Source: Anaerolineae bacterium
GTDB lineage: Bacteria > Chloroflexota > Anaerolineae > Anaerolineales > Anaerolineaceae
DNA: 64,000 bases
Direction of reading: 5' to 3'
Assembly (NCBI GenBank): GCA_013178185.1
Contig: JABLXC010000012.1
Location: 19,899-83,898 of the forward strand
In this document: piece by piece, positions 1 to 8,463 of the stretch
How the letters are laid out: each line of letters opens with the position of its first letter
Numbering within the stretch: the first letter of the stretch is position 1
Translations under genes and position numbers: made by a program
The notes under the pieces: model-generated
Told to the model about the DNA's origin: nothing
The model's input: the letters and a program-made list of their open reading frames with translations, nothing else
The model's database searches: none

Positions 1-1167
1 CGCCGTTTTGCGCAGGCCGTTCTTGACGAAGAATTCAACTAACCCTGCGAGCAGCAGGCTGCCTCCGAGCATCATTGAAAGCATGAAGCGGTCCCAGCTA
101 AACTCAATTGCCAGCGGCAGGCCGGCAATCCAGGAAGGAAGCCGTCCGGCCAGGATGCCCAGTATGCCCAGCGTCATGGCCTGCACTGCCCAGGGCGTTT
201 GTGATTGATTCGGTTCGACCTCTGAAAACTCGATCTTTCCCAGGTAGAAGATTACCGCGATGAAGCTGGCGAAGATCAGGGAGAGCGTCAGGAGGTTGGA
301 GAGTACACCCAGCGGCTGGGTCAGCAGTTGGAAGGGGCGCGTCCAGGCCGCAAAACCGGCTATCGCGATGGCTTTGATCGCTTCTTCGATGATGTTGATC
401 ACGACTTTTACCAGGGGGAGTTGCAGTGTGCTGAATACCTTGACATCATACGATTCATAGGCACCAAAACTCTGATAGCTGTACAGCCAGCCGGCATTGA
501 TCAGCCACAAAGCCAGGTAAGGCGCCCAATGTCTGGCGGTTTGGGCGAACCTTTGCCGAAGGGAGATCGTTGTCGTTTGTAGCATGAACCACAGGATAAC
601 AGGCCTCAATACTTCCAGACCGAAGAAGTATTCGGTTGGAAACAAACCTGTGAACATCAGCGCCAGCGCGCCAAGCGTCAGCGCCCGGTATCGCGCCGCG
701 GAGCGTAGCGCCAGAGCGGTCACGCCGAATGAGAGCAGGTAAGCCAGCAGCGAGATCAACTCCTGATTGGTGTGGGTGAACGCTACCCATTGCGAGAGGA
801 AGCCAGGGAATACCACAAAGCACAAGGAGGCCAAGGCAACCTCGCGCTGGCGCTGCGGCCAGATTTTGCCGAACGACCACCAGGCCGCCACGCCGGTCAG
901 CGCCCGCAGGATCACGCCAAAGACCTGCCACGCCAGCGGGTTTTCCTGAAAGATCGCTGTGGTCAAGACAAAGAAGGGTCCGAGGAAGGGCCGAAAAGGT
1001 TTGAAAGCCTCGATGAACTCCAGCGGCCCCAAAAAGCGGGAAATCCAGGCAAACGTCCAGTCGTCCCAGTAGAATCCCATCCAGGGGATCAGTAGCCCGT
1101 AAGCAACCGCAGCGAGCAGAAAAATGGCGATTGGAATGCTGGCAGGTGGGAAACGTTTTTTGATCAT
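1..1167 (-). CDS. Polytopic membrane protein, GT-C-like (3' end outside window)
   Basis: The - strand frame is open from an ATG at 1167 to the window edge (389 codons, no stop seen), so the gene is partial. A GAGGAAG ribosome binding site lies 5-6 bases before the ATG. The translation begins MIKKRFPPASIPIAIF and is rich in hydrophobic helices (roughly residues 8-28, 90-105, 115-185, 205-225, 255-290, 310-390). An early FYWDDWTF motif follows the first helix; acidic pairs in the first extracytoplasmic loop are typical of GT-C lipid-linked sugar transferases, so a role in surface glycan assembly is possible. It is divergent from the polysaccharide operon that begins at 1333. I do not recognise a specific family, and function is inferred only from topology and context. 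Confidence 0.6.
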   Translation of the reverse strand, partial: MIKKRFPPASIPIAIFLLAAVAYGLLIPWMGFYWDDWTFAWISRFLGPLEFIEAFKPFRPFLGPFFVLTTAIFQENPLAWQVFGVILRALTGVAAWWSFGKIWPQRQREVALASLCFVVFPGFLSQWVAFTHTNQELISLLAYLLSFGVTALALRSAARYRALTLGALALMFTGLFPTEYFFGLEVLRPVILWFMLQTTTISLRQRFAQTARHWAPYLALWLINAGWLYSYQSFGAYESYDVKVFSTLQLPLVKVVINIIEEAIKAIAIAGFAAWTRPFQLLTQPLGVLSNLLTLSLIFASFIAVIFYLGKIEFSEVEPNQSQTPWAVQAMTLGILGILAGRLPSWIAGLPLAIEFSWDRFMLSMMLGGSLLLAGLVEFFVKNGLRKTA

Positions 1168-1296
1168 CGTTCTTCCTCGTCGTGATGGCCGGTCGAGCCG
1201 CCCGGTTTTACGAAAGGCTCCGGTCTTTTTTAATCATAACACTACTTTTTTGGCAAAATGGCTTTCCATTGCCATGATTCTATGACAATCTTCCTC

Positions 1297-1325
1297 TTGA
1301 CAGGATTTTGTTTCCGTGTGAGAAT
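1297..1325 (+). promoter_or_regulatory. Candidate sigma70-type promoter of the polysaccharide operon
   Basis: A perfect TTGACA (1297-1302) is followed after 17 bases by GAGAAT (1320-1325), four of six matches to TATAAT. The predicted transcription start would fall at about 1332-1333, on the ATG of the regulator, which has no Shine-Dalgarno sequence. A leaderless transcript is therefore possible. Confidence 0.4.
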
Positions 1326-1332
1326 TCAAAAA

Positions 1333-1818
1333 ATGAATGCTCAAACCCCCTCCGACGTTAAAAATCAAGAATACGAACTTCTCAACGCCATCGCTGAGAA
1401 TTCGATGGTAACTCAGGCCGGCCTCTCTTCCCGCCTGGGGATCGCGGTGGGCAGCGTCAACTGGTACATCAAGCGCCTGATCAATCGAGGCTATGTCAAG
1501 GTGTCTCACCTGGACCGCACCCGCTTGAAGTACGACCTGACGCCGGAGGGCATGTCGGTCCTCACGCAGCGCGCCCTCCAGTACATGAAAAGCTCGCTGC
1601 AGGTTTACAATGAGCTGCGCGCCAAAGCCAAAGCTTTGACGGCTGAACTGCGCGCAAAGGGAATTCAGACCGTTTACCTGGAAGGCGATGACGAAGTGAT
1701 GGATATCCTGCGGCTGACTTTGATCGAATCGGGCATTATTCTTTCGAATGAACCTGACCGCTGGGTGCTACGCACCTACGGAAATCATTACCAGTTGGTA
1801 GATACAGAAAAGAGATGA
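1333..1818 (+). CDS. Winged-helix (MarR/EPS-type) transcriptional regulator
   Basis: 161 residues from the ATG at 1333. Residues ~15-75 form a winged helix-turn-helix (recognition helix in SVNWYIKRLINRGYV), followed by a wing ending in YDLTPEG, as in MarR-like regulators placed at the head of exopolysaccharide clusters. The C-terminal ~85 residues carry an alpha/beta segment (TVYLEGDDEVMDIL) that may sense a ligand; I do not recognise it. An upstream in-frame ATG at 1258 would put the start before the candidate promoter, so I prefer 1333. The stop overlaps the next start by ATGA, so it is translationally coupled to the sugar genes and probably regulates them. Confidence 0.72.
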   Translation: MNAQTPSDVKNQEYELLNAIAENSMVTQAGLSSRLGIAVGSVNWYIKRLINRGYVKVSHLDRTRLKYDLTPEGMSVLTQRALQYMKSSLQVYNELRAKAKALTAELRAKGIQTVYLEGDDEVMDILRLTLIESGIILSNEPDRWVLRTYGNHYQLVDTEKR

Positions 1819-2873
1819 AAATAATTAGCGTTGTCGGGGCACGTCCCCAATTTATCAAGGCTGCGATGGTCTCCCGTTCGCTTCGTCCACGCTGCCAGGA
1901 GATCCTGGTCCATACCGGCCAGCACTATGATGAAAACATGTCGCAAGTTTTCTTTGACGAACTGGAACTGCCGGAACCCGATATCTACCTGGGCGTCGGC
2001 AGCGGCAGCCACGCCGTCCAAACAGCCCGCATGATGACGGGCATCGAAGAGATTTTGCTCAAAGAAAGCCCGGATTGGTTGGTGGTTTATGGCGATACCA
2101 ATACCACCCTGGCGGGGGCGCTGGCTGCTTCAAAATTACAAGTCCCCATAGCCCATGTCGAAGCGGGTTTGCGCTCTTTTCAGCGCGCCATGCCTGAGGA
2201 GGTCAATCGCGTGCTGGTTGACCATATTTCGGATGCGCTCTTCTGCCCGACGCAACCGTCGGTGGACAATTTATCGAGGGAAGGGATTACCAGGGGGGTG
2301 TATATCGTTGGCGATGTCATGGCGGACGCGCTGCAATATTTTATCCGGCTGGCGCCTCAGAAAACAGACATTCTCTCCGATCTTGGGCTAGAAGCGCATT
2401 GTTATGCTTTGGCGACTGTACACCGCGCGGCCAATACGGATGATCCTGCCCGCCTGAAAGCCATCTTGAAGGCATTTGAACAAATGAATTTACCCGTTGT
2501 TTTCCCGGTTCATCCCCGCACTCGTAAGGTTATCCATGATCTCGGGTGGAAGGCTAATCGCAATGTGCGCCTGATCGAGCCGGTGGGTTATCTGGAAATG
2601 TTACTGCTCGAAGCGAATGCGGATTGCATTCTAACCGATTCGGGCGGAGTCCAAAAAGAGGCCTACTGGGTAGGCGTCCGCTGTATCACGTTGAGAGATG
2701 AAACCGAATGGGTCGAGACGGTGGCATTGGGATGGAACCGACTGGTTGGCGCCGATACGACTGCAATTGTGGAAGCTGTCCACCACTGGCGGCCGACTGC
2801 GCCGCGCCTGCCGATCTATGGCGATGGACATTCCGCTGAGATGATCAGCGATATTTTGCTAAACCAACCCTGA
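1815..2873 (+). CDS. wbpI: UDP-GlcNAc(3NAc)A / UDP-GlcNAc 2-epimerase, non-hydrolysing
   Basis: 352 residues, normal length for the WecB/WbpI family. It shows the family signatures: GARPQFIK at the N-terminus, HTGQHYD, HVEAGLRSF, a VHPRTR segment and the UDP-binding DSGGVQKEA near residue 276. Such enzymes epimerise C2 of UDP-GlcNAc-type sugars in the cytoplasm. Because the next four genes match WbpD, WbpE, WbpB and WbpA, the most economical role is the last step to UDP-2,3-diacetamido-2,3-dideoxy-mannuronic acid (WbpI). Sequence alone does not exclude WecB (UDP-GlcNAc to UDP-ManNAc), and a WecC-type dehydrogenase is present at 19664. It overlaps the regulator by 4 bases. Confidence 0.85.
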   Translation: MKIISVVGARPQFIKAAMVSRSLRPRCQEILVHTGQHYDENMSQVFFDELELPEPDIYLGVGSGSHAVQTARMMTGIEEILLKESPDWLVVYGDTNTTLAGALAASKLQVPIAHVEAGLRSFQRAMPEEVNRVLVDHISDALFCPTQPSVDNLSREGITRGVYIVGDVMADALQYFIRLAPQKTDILSDLGLEAHCYALATVHRAANTDDPARLKAILKAFEQMNLPVVFPVHPRTRKVIHDLGWKANRNVRLIEPVGYLEMLLLEANADCILTDSGGVQKEAYWVGVRCITLRDETEWVETVALGWNRLVGADTTAIVEAVHHWRPTAPRLPIYGDGHSAEMISDILLNQP

Positions 2874-2888
2874 AAATGGAGAATGCCA

Positions 2889-3494
2889 ATGGCAGTTCGA
2901 ATTCACCCAACCGCAGAAGTAGCAGATAATGCCAGCATAGGCGAAGGCACCAGCATCTGGCACCAGTGCCAGATCCGCCCTGGCGTAAAGATCGGTAAGA
3001 ATTGTATTCTTGGCAAAGGGGTGTATGTAGATGCAGATGTATCCATCGGGGACAATGTCAAGATTCAAAACTACGTCTCGGTTTTCCATGGCGTCACCCT
3101 GGAGGATGGGGTTTTCATTGGTCCGCATGTCTGTTTTACCAACGACATGAGACCGCGCGCCATCAACCCGGATGGTAGCCTTAAAGCCGCTACTGACTGG
3201 AAGATTAGCGAGACGCGAGTCCGCCGGGGCGCAGCGTTGGGCGCGAACTCCACTATTCGCTGCGGGGTCAATATCGGCGAATGGGCGATGATCGGTTCGG
3301 GCAGCGTGGTGACCCGCGATGTGCCGGATTATGGGCTGGTCTTTGGTAACCCAGCCAGGCTGCGCGGTTTTGTCTGTCCGTGCGGCGCAGAATTGATAAA
3401 GAAAGAAGTTAAAGGCAGCGTTGTGATCGCAAGCTGTTCGGAATGCAGCCAAACCATTGAGATTGCTAAACAAACCTGGGAGATGATCAAATGA
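2889..3494 (+). CDS. wbpD: UDP-amino-sugar N-acetyltransferase, left-handed beta-helix (WbpD/WlbB-like)
   Basis: 201 residues. Hexapeptide repeats run from residue ~5 to ~150 (for example IGEGTSIW, IGKNCILG, IGDNVKIQN), ending with NPARLRG, the usual end of the beta-helix in WbpD-like enzymes. The family uses acetyl-CoA to acetylate the 3-amino group of UDP-GlcNAc3NA. Unusual is a C-terminal CPC...CSEC pattern that could bind a metal. A start at 2883 is also open, but GGAG at ~2877-2880 is correctly spaced only for ATG 2889. It lies between the epimerase and the aminotransferase that would make its substrate, overlapping the latter by 4 bases. Confidence 0.85.
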   Translation: MAVRIHPTAEVADNASIGEGTSIWHQCQIRPGVKIGKNCILGKGVYVDADVSIGDNVKIQNYVSVFHGVTLEDGVFIGPHVCFTNDMRPRAINPDGSLKAATDWKISETRVRRGAALGANSTIRCGVNIGEWAMIGSGSVVTRDVPDYGLVFGNPARLRGFVCPCGAELIKKEVKGSVVIASCSECSQTIEIAKQTWEMIK

Positions 3495-4570
3495 TCAACA
3501 TGGCAAAACCCGTCATTGGGCCTGAAGAAAAACAGGCTGTACTGGAGGTGCTCGACTCTGGCATTATTGCCCAGGGACCCCGCACCAAGGCGTTTGAAGA
3601 AGCCTTTGCGTTGATGTGTACCACGCAGTACGCCATTGCCGCTTCATCGGGCACTACGGCGCTGCACATTGCCTTGCTGGCGCACAAAATTGGTCCAGGA
3701 GATGAGGTGATCACTTCGCCATTTACATTCATTGCCTCGGCGAACAGCATCCTGTACGTGGGCGCGCGGCCGGTCTTTGTGGATATTGATCCACGGACTT
3801 TCAATATTGACGCCAGGAGGATCGAGGACGCGATCACAGAGCGCACCAAGGCGATTATGCCGGTGCACCTGTTTGGCCTTTCGTGTGATATGGAAGCCAT
3901 CATGAAGATTGCTCAGAAGCATCATCTCGCTGTGATCGAAGACGCCTGCCAGAGCCATGCCGCGACCTTTAAAGGTCAGAAGGTGGGATCCTTTGGTACG
4001 GGCGTATTTTCTCTTTACCCCACGAAGAACATCACCTCCGCTGAGGGTGGAATGATTACCACCAATGATGCCCTGATTGATGAGCGCTGCCGGGTGATCC
4101 GCAATCATGGGATGCGCGTTCGCTACTATCATGATGAATTAGGATTCAACTTCCGGATGACCGATGTTCACGCCGCCATTGGGTTGGCGCAAATTGGAAA
4201 GCTTGAGCGCTTTAACGCCGCCCGCCAGGCGAACGCCCGGTTCTACGATGAGAACCTGCGCGGTGTTGTGTCGCCTTACACTCCCGAAGGGTATGCCCAC
4301 GTCTATCACCAGTACACCATCCGCGTTCCCAACGGCCAGCGCGATGCGTTGCGCGATTACCTGAAAGAAAACGGGGTCGGCTCTGAAATTTATTACCCTG
4401 TGCCGATCCATAAACAACGCTTCTATGTTGAAGAACTGGGTTACGATCTCACCCTGCCTGAGACCGAAAAAGCTGCTCGGGAAGTGCTTTCGCTGCCGGT
4501 ACACCCTTCCTTAAGTCAGCAGGACCTGGAAACGGTTGTCAACACAGTGAACCGCTTTATGGGAGCCTGA
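3491..4570 (+). CDS. wbpE: DegT/DnrJ/EryC1/StrS sugar aminotransferase (WbpE-like)
   Basis: 359 residues, the family's usual length. This PLP enzyme would transfer an amino group to C3 of the 3-keto-UDP-GlcNAcA made by the WbpB-like dehydrogenase. Visible are the N-terminal GPEEKQAVLEVLDSG, the cofactor region ASSGTTALHIAL, VIEDACQSHAA, and the PLP lysine at about residue 179 in YPTKNITSAEGG. The start ATG overlaps the acetyltransferase stop (ATGA), and only 4 bases separate it from the next gene, so all are cotranslated. The match to the WbpE/WlbC subgroup rests on context plus strong family similarity. Confidence 0.9.
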   Translation: MINMAKPVIGPEEKQAVLEVLDSGIIAQGPRTKAFEEAFALMCTTQYAIAASSGTTALHIALLAHKIGPGDEVITSPFTFIASANSILYVGARPVFVDIDPRTFNIDARRIEDAITERTKAIMPVHLFGLSCDMEAIMKIAQKHHLAVIEDACQSHAATFKGQKVGSFGTGVFSLYPTKNITSAEGGMITTNDALIDERCRVIRNHGMRVRYYHDELGFNFRMTDVHAAIGLAQIGKLERFNAARQANARFYDENLRGVVSPYTPEGYAHVYHQYTIRVPNGQRDALRDYLKENGVGSEIYYPVPIHKQRFYVEELGYDLTLPETEKAAREVLSLPVHPSLSQQDLETVVNTVNRFMGA

Positions 4571-4574
4571 CCCG

Positions 4575-5573
4575 ATGGCCACCCGCGTTGCAGTCATTGG
4601 AGTTGGTTCTATGGGGCGGAATCACGCCCGTGTCTATAGTGAGTTGCCGGACGCCGAACTGGCGGCGGTGAGCGATGCAAACGAGGCGGTAGCTTCAGGC
4701 ATCGGCGCTCAGTTTGGCGTGCGCGCCTATTCTGATTACCGCGCGATGCTTTCAGCCGAAAAGCCGGAGGCGGTTAGCATTGCCGTGCCAACTGCCCTGC
4801 ACGAGGAGATAGCCCTCGCGGCGCTGGAAGCAGGGGCGCATATTCTGGTCGAAAAGCCTATCGCCGCGACGGTGCAGGAAGGCCAGACTATCATCCGAAA
4901 AGCGGCCGAGGCGAAGCGCGTCCTGATGGTGGGGCATATCGTCCGTTTCAACCCGGCGATCCAGGCTCTTAAACAAAAATTACAAGACGGCGATCTGGGC
5001 AAGATTTTCCAGGTTTTTTGCCGCCGCGCCGGGCCGTTCCCTGCCCGTATCCGCGATGTGGGCGTGGTGGTGGATTTAGCTCCACACGATGTTGATATCA
5101 TGCGCTTTTTGACCGGCAAGGATCCGGAACGCGTCTTTGCCGAAACTGAACAGCGCATTCACACCGACCACGAGGATTTATTGTTTGGTTTGCTGCGTTT
5201 CCCAGATCGTATTACCGGAGCGCTGGAGATCAACTGGCTCACGCCTACCAAGCTGCGCGAAGTTTTGGTGCTTGGCGAGCGGGGTATGTTCCGCGTTGAT
5301 GATCTGACCCAGGACCTTTACTTTTACGAGAACGCCCAGGCTAATAACGGTGTCTGGCCTGCCCTGGCAACGCTCAAGGGGGTCAGCGAGGGGAGTATGA
5401 TCCGCTTTGCCTTGCAGCGCTATGAACCGCTCAAAGCCGAGCTGCAAGCCTTTCTCAAAGCCGTGCGCGGTGAAGCGCCTGTTGCCGTTAGCGGCGAAGA
5501 CGGTCTGGCTGCTCTGCGGCTTGCACTGGCGCTGGTAGAATCGGGCGAAAAACACCAAGTCATCGAAGTTTGA
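4575..5573 (+). CDS. wbpB: Gfo/Idh/MocA oxidoreductase, UDP-GlcNAcA 3-dehydrogenase-like (WbpB)
   Basis: 332 residues. An N-terminal Rossmann fold (VIGVGSMGRNHARVY) and the Gfo/Idh/MocA signature EKPIA near residue 95 bind NAD(H); the C-terminal alpha/beta domain starts after VRFNPAIQALK. In the Wbp pathway this enzyme oxidises C3 of UDP-N-acetylglucosaminuronate and supplies the keto substrate of the aminotransferase encoded just upstream. The gene begins 4 bases after that gene's stop, with GGGAG before the ATG. Assignment to this step is by family and neighbours; the family also has unrelated sugar substrates. Confidence 0.85.
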   Translation: MATRVAVIGVGSMGRNHARVYSELPDAELAAVSDANEAVASGIGAQFGVRAYSDYRAMLSAEKPEAVSIAVPTALHEEIALAALEAGAHILVEKPIAATVQEGQTIIRKAAEAKRVLMVGHIVRFNPAIQALKQKLQDGDLGKIFQVFCRRAGPFPARIRDVGVVVDLAPHDVDIMRFLTGKDPERVFAETEQRIHTDHEDLLFGLLRFPDRITGALEINWLTPTKLREVLVLGERGMFRVDDLTQDLYFYENAQANNGVWPALATLKGVSEGSMIRFALQRYEPLKAELQAFLKAVRGEAPVAVSGEDGLAALRLALALVESGEKHQVIEV

Positions 5574-5599
5574 CCTGCCGTCAGGCGCTATGAGGTATT

Positions 5600-6958
5600 A
5601 TGGAACTTTCTGAGCTGAAAAACAAAATCGAATCCAGAGAAGCCCGCCTGGCCGTCATTGGGCTGGGGTATGTTGGGCTGCCAGTGGCGGCTATGTTTGC
5701 CGAAACTGGTTTTGATGTTCTGGGGATTGAGATCAAGCCTGACCGCGTTCAGAAGATCAATGCCGGCGTTTCCCCAATCGAAGGCGATGAACCGGGTATG
5801 GATGAACTGCTGGCTAAGGTGGTGAAGGCTGGAAAACTGCGAGCTTCGGACAGCTATCCTGCCCTCTCTGACCGCGATATCGTGCTGATTGATGTTGAAA
5901 CGCCGGTGGATGACCATCACATCCCCCGTTATGAAGCGCTTAAAGCCTCTCTGCGCAGCCTGGCGCCTGTCCTGAAAAAGGGCGCGTTGGTTATTATTGA
6001 ATCGACGATCGCCCCCGGCACCATGCAGAAAGTGGCGCTGCCGTTGTTAGAAGGAGGCTCCGGGCGCAAGGTCAACCAGGGTTTTTACCTGGGCAACTGC
6101 CCCGAACGCGTGATGCCCGGCAAGTTGCTGGCGAACCTGCGTAGCCTTAGCCGGGTGGTGGGGGGATCTACGCCCCAGGTTGCCGAAGCGATGGTATCTC
6201 TCTATCGTTGCATTGTGCAGGCCGATCTCGATCCGGTGGATTGGATCACGGCGGAACTGGTCAAAACCGTAGAGAATGCCTACCGCGATGTTCAGATTGC
6301 TTTTGCCAACGAGGTAGCGATGATCTGCGAGGCGCTTGGCGGCGACGTGTGGAAGGTGCGCGAACTGGTCAACAAGAGCCCTTATCGCCAGATGCACCTG
6401 CCCGGCGCTGGAGTCGGCGGCCATTGCATCCCCAAGGATCCCTGGCTGCTGGCCTACGGCGTGGAGGGACTGGGCGTCCCTTTGCGGTTGATTCCGACCT
6501 CGCGCGCCGTCAACGACGGGATGCCGCTCCATGTGGTTGATCTGCTGGAGGATGCCCTGGCTGAGGCTGGTGGCTCGCTGGCGGGTGCCCGCATCCTGGT
6601 GATGGGCTATGCTTACCTGGAGAACTCCGACGATACCCGCAACAGCCCGACGCAGGCGCTGGTCGAGCGCCTGAGCCAGACTGGGGCGAGCGTTGTGGTG
6701 CACGACCCCTTCGTGAGCGAATATCAAGGCGACTTGCTTTCGGCTGCGCAGGGCTGCGACGCCGCCGTCCTTATGGTAGCTCACACGCCTTATAAAACGC
6801 TAGACCTGGCCGCGCTTAAAGCCGTTCTGCGCCATCCTGCGCTGGTGGATGGCCGGAATCTCTATGACAGTACTGCGCTGCGGGCTGCCGGGTGGGTCTA
6901 TCGCGGCATTGGGAAACCGGCTGCCCTCTCCGCCCAACCAAACCAGGTGTCTTATTGA
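5600..6958 (+). CDS. wbpA: UDP-N-acetylglucosamine 6-dehydrogenase-like (WbpA)
   Basis: 452 residues of the UDP-glucose/GDP-mannose dehydrogenase family. It has the NAD-binding GLGYVGLPVAAMF at residues ~20-32, a central helical domain with ENAYRDVQIAFANE, and the catalytic Cys276 in GGHCIPKDP. It oxidises C6 of a UDP-sugar to a uronate in two NAD-dependent steps. Given the four preceding genes, the substrate is probably UDP-GlcNAc, the entry step of the UDP-ManNAc(3NAc)A pathway. The active-site flank differs from the second dehydrogenase at 19664 (CISVDPWFL), so the two probably use different sugars. GAGGT precedes the start. The stop overlaps the next gene. Confidence 0.87.
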   Translation: MELSELKNKIESREARLAVIGLGYVGLPVAAMFAETGFDVLGIEIKPDRVQKINAGVSPIEGDEPGMDELLAKVVKAGKLRASDSYPALSDRDIVLIDVETPVDDHHIPRYEALKASLRSLAPVLKKGALVIIESTIAPGTMQKVALPLLEGGSGRKVNQGFYLGNCPERVMPGKLLANLRSLSRVVGGSTPQVAEAMVSLYRCIVQADLDPVDWITAELVKTVENAYRDVQIAFANEVAMICEALGGDVWKVRELVNKSPYRQMHLPGAGVGGHCIPKDPWLLAYGVEGLGVPLRLIPTSRAVNDGMPLHVVDLLEDALAEAGGSLAGARILVMGYAYLENSDDTRNSPTQALVERLSQTGASVVVHDPFVSEYQGDLLSAAQGCDAAVLMVAHTPYKTLDLAALKAVLRHPALVDGRNLYDSTALRAAGWVYRGIGKPAALSAQPNQVSY

Positions 6959-8463
6959 AAACTCAATTTAAACGGCTTGGGAAAGGTACACTAATCTACG
7001 GTCTTGGGGGCATCCTCAACCGTTTTATCGGTTTGTTGATGCTTCCTCTCTTTACAGCCTACCTGACCCCGGCTGATTACGGAGTCAGCTCGATTTTAGG
7101 GCTGGTGTCGTTCGTCCTGACTTCCGTCTTTACGCTGGGTTTCGGTGTCAGCATGGGGGTCTGTTACTATGAGGGGGATAACCCTCAGCGGAAGACGGCC
7201 ACGATTTGGACGGCCTCCTTGTTTCTGCTGCTTAGCGTGCTGGTCATGCTGACCTTAGGCATTGTCCTAGCAAAGCCGATCAGCGTACTTGCTTTCCAAT
7301 CGAACGGGTATGCAAAATATATCGCGCCAACGGTGATCGGCGCGGCGTTTAGCATCGTAACCGTGCCGTTCATCCTGCGCCTGCAATTCGAGGAACGGGC
7401 GAAACTCTTTGTGCTTTTGACCGCCGTATCCACAATTCTTTCGATTTCTATCAATATCCTGTTGGTGGTTTTTTTAAGGTGGGGCGTATGGGGCGTTGTG
7501 ATCGGGGGGATGATCGGGCAGATCATCTCCTTCCTTTTCTACTTCATAGCGGCCGCAAAAGGCTTACCAATTAAGGTTGACCTTTTGGTTGCGAAGGAAT
7601 TGTTCAAACTAGGTCTCCCGATGGTGCCAAGCTTTACCTTCGTGTTCGTTATCCAGCAGGGCAATAAATATATCCTCCAACTGGCACGCGGGTTGGAAGA
7701 AAGCGGCCTGTATACCGTCGGGTTCAACCTGGGTCTGGCGCTCAACTACGCCGTATCCGCCTTTCAAACGGCCTGGTATCCGTTTTTTATGTCGTTTTTC
7801 GAAAAGCGGGAAGAGGCTCGTACGCTGTTTGGCAGGATTGCGACGTATTATTTCCTGGGTTTTGGCGCCGTCAATCTGATGTTCTACCTGGCAGCTCGTC
7901 CTGTCGTGTTGATCCTGACCCAGCCGGCATTCCATGAAGCCTATCGGGTCGTTGGTCTTTCGGCAACTTCCAGCTTTTTCTTTGGCATGTTCTCCCTGAT
8001 TTTGCCGGGAATGTATTTTGCGAAAGAAGTCAAGTTTGTGGCGTTAATTCAGGGATTGGCTGCTGTGATTTCGATCATCGTTAACGTCTTATTGATCCCG
8101 CCGCTGGGCTTTGTTGGGGCGGCGCTAGGATTGGCGATCGGTTCTTTTGCAATGGTCCTGCTGACTTTTCTGTTCAGCCGATTGCGGGGCTACCTGGAAG
8201 TGACTTATGAGTGGCGGCGCCTGTTCAGCTTTTCTTTGGTTTATGTGGTTCTCTCTGCATCTTCTTTTCTGTCTCCCTTCGACGCCTTGCCGCTTGTGAT
8301 TCTTCAGAGCGTATTCTTAACGCTGCTGTTAGTAGTCGCACTTTTTTTCTTGCTGACTAGAGAAGAAAGACGATTGGTCAAAGAGATGAAGGAAAAATAC
8401 CTCAATTGGGATACAATTCGTAGTTTGATCGGATCAACCAGAAATGTCTTCACTAATTTATAA
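6955..8463 (+). CDS. Polysaccharide flippase (Wzx/MOP superfamily)
   Basis: 502 residues from a TTG start that overlaps the previous stop (TTGA). An upstream ATG at 6892 is in frame but lies inside the dehydrogenase coding end, while AGGTG sits just before the TTG. The protein has about 12-14 hydrophobic segments and begins with the family pattern GKGTLIYGLGGILNRFIGLLMLPL. Such proteins move undecaprenyl-linked repeat units across the cytoplasmic membrane. The location directly after the nucleotide-sugar genes fits export of the glycan built here. The end overlaps the next gene by 20 bases. Confidence 0.85.
   Translation: MKTQFKRLGKGTLIYGLGGILNRFIGLLMLPLFTAYLTPADYGVSSILGLVSFVLTSVFTLGFGVSMGVCYYEGDNPQRKTATIWTASLFLLLSVLVMLTLGIVLAKPISVLAFQSNGYAKYIAPTVIGAAFSIVTVPFILRLQFEERAKLFVLLTAVSTILSISINILLVVFLRWGVWGVVIGGMIGQIISFLFYFIAAAKGLPIKVDLLVAKELFKLGLPMVPSFTFVFVIQQGNKYILQLARGLEESGLYTVGFNLGLALNYAVSAFQTAWYPFFMSFFEKREEARTLFGRIATYYFLGFGAVNLMFYLAARPVVLILTQPAFHEAYRVVGLSATSSFFFGMFSLILPGMYFAKEVKFVALIQGLAAVISIIVNVLLIPPLGFVGAALGLAIGSFAMVLLTFLFSRLRGYLEVTYEWRRLFSFSLVYVVLSASSFLSPFDALPLVILQSVFLTLLLVVALFFLLTREERRLVKEMKEKYLNWDTIRSLIGSTRNVFTNL

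Noticed and set aside
8..582. Overlapping + strand frames at the left edge
   Set aside because: Low-complexity Ser/Arg-rich translations with no ribosome binding site, opposite to the membrane gene that is open through the whole segment.
455..931. A 158-codon - strand frame inside the left-edge membrane gene
   Set aside because: It is rich in Arg, Gly and Ala with no domain pattern. Another - strand frame, open from 1167 to the window edge, gives a clear polytopic membrane protein and covers the same bases.
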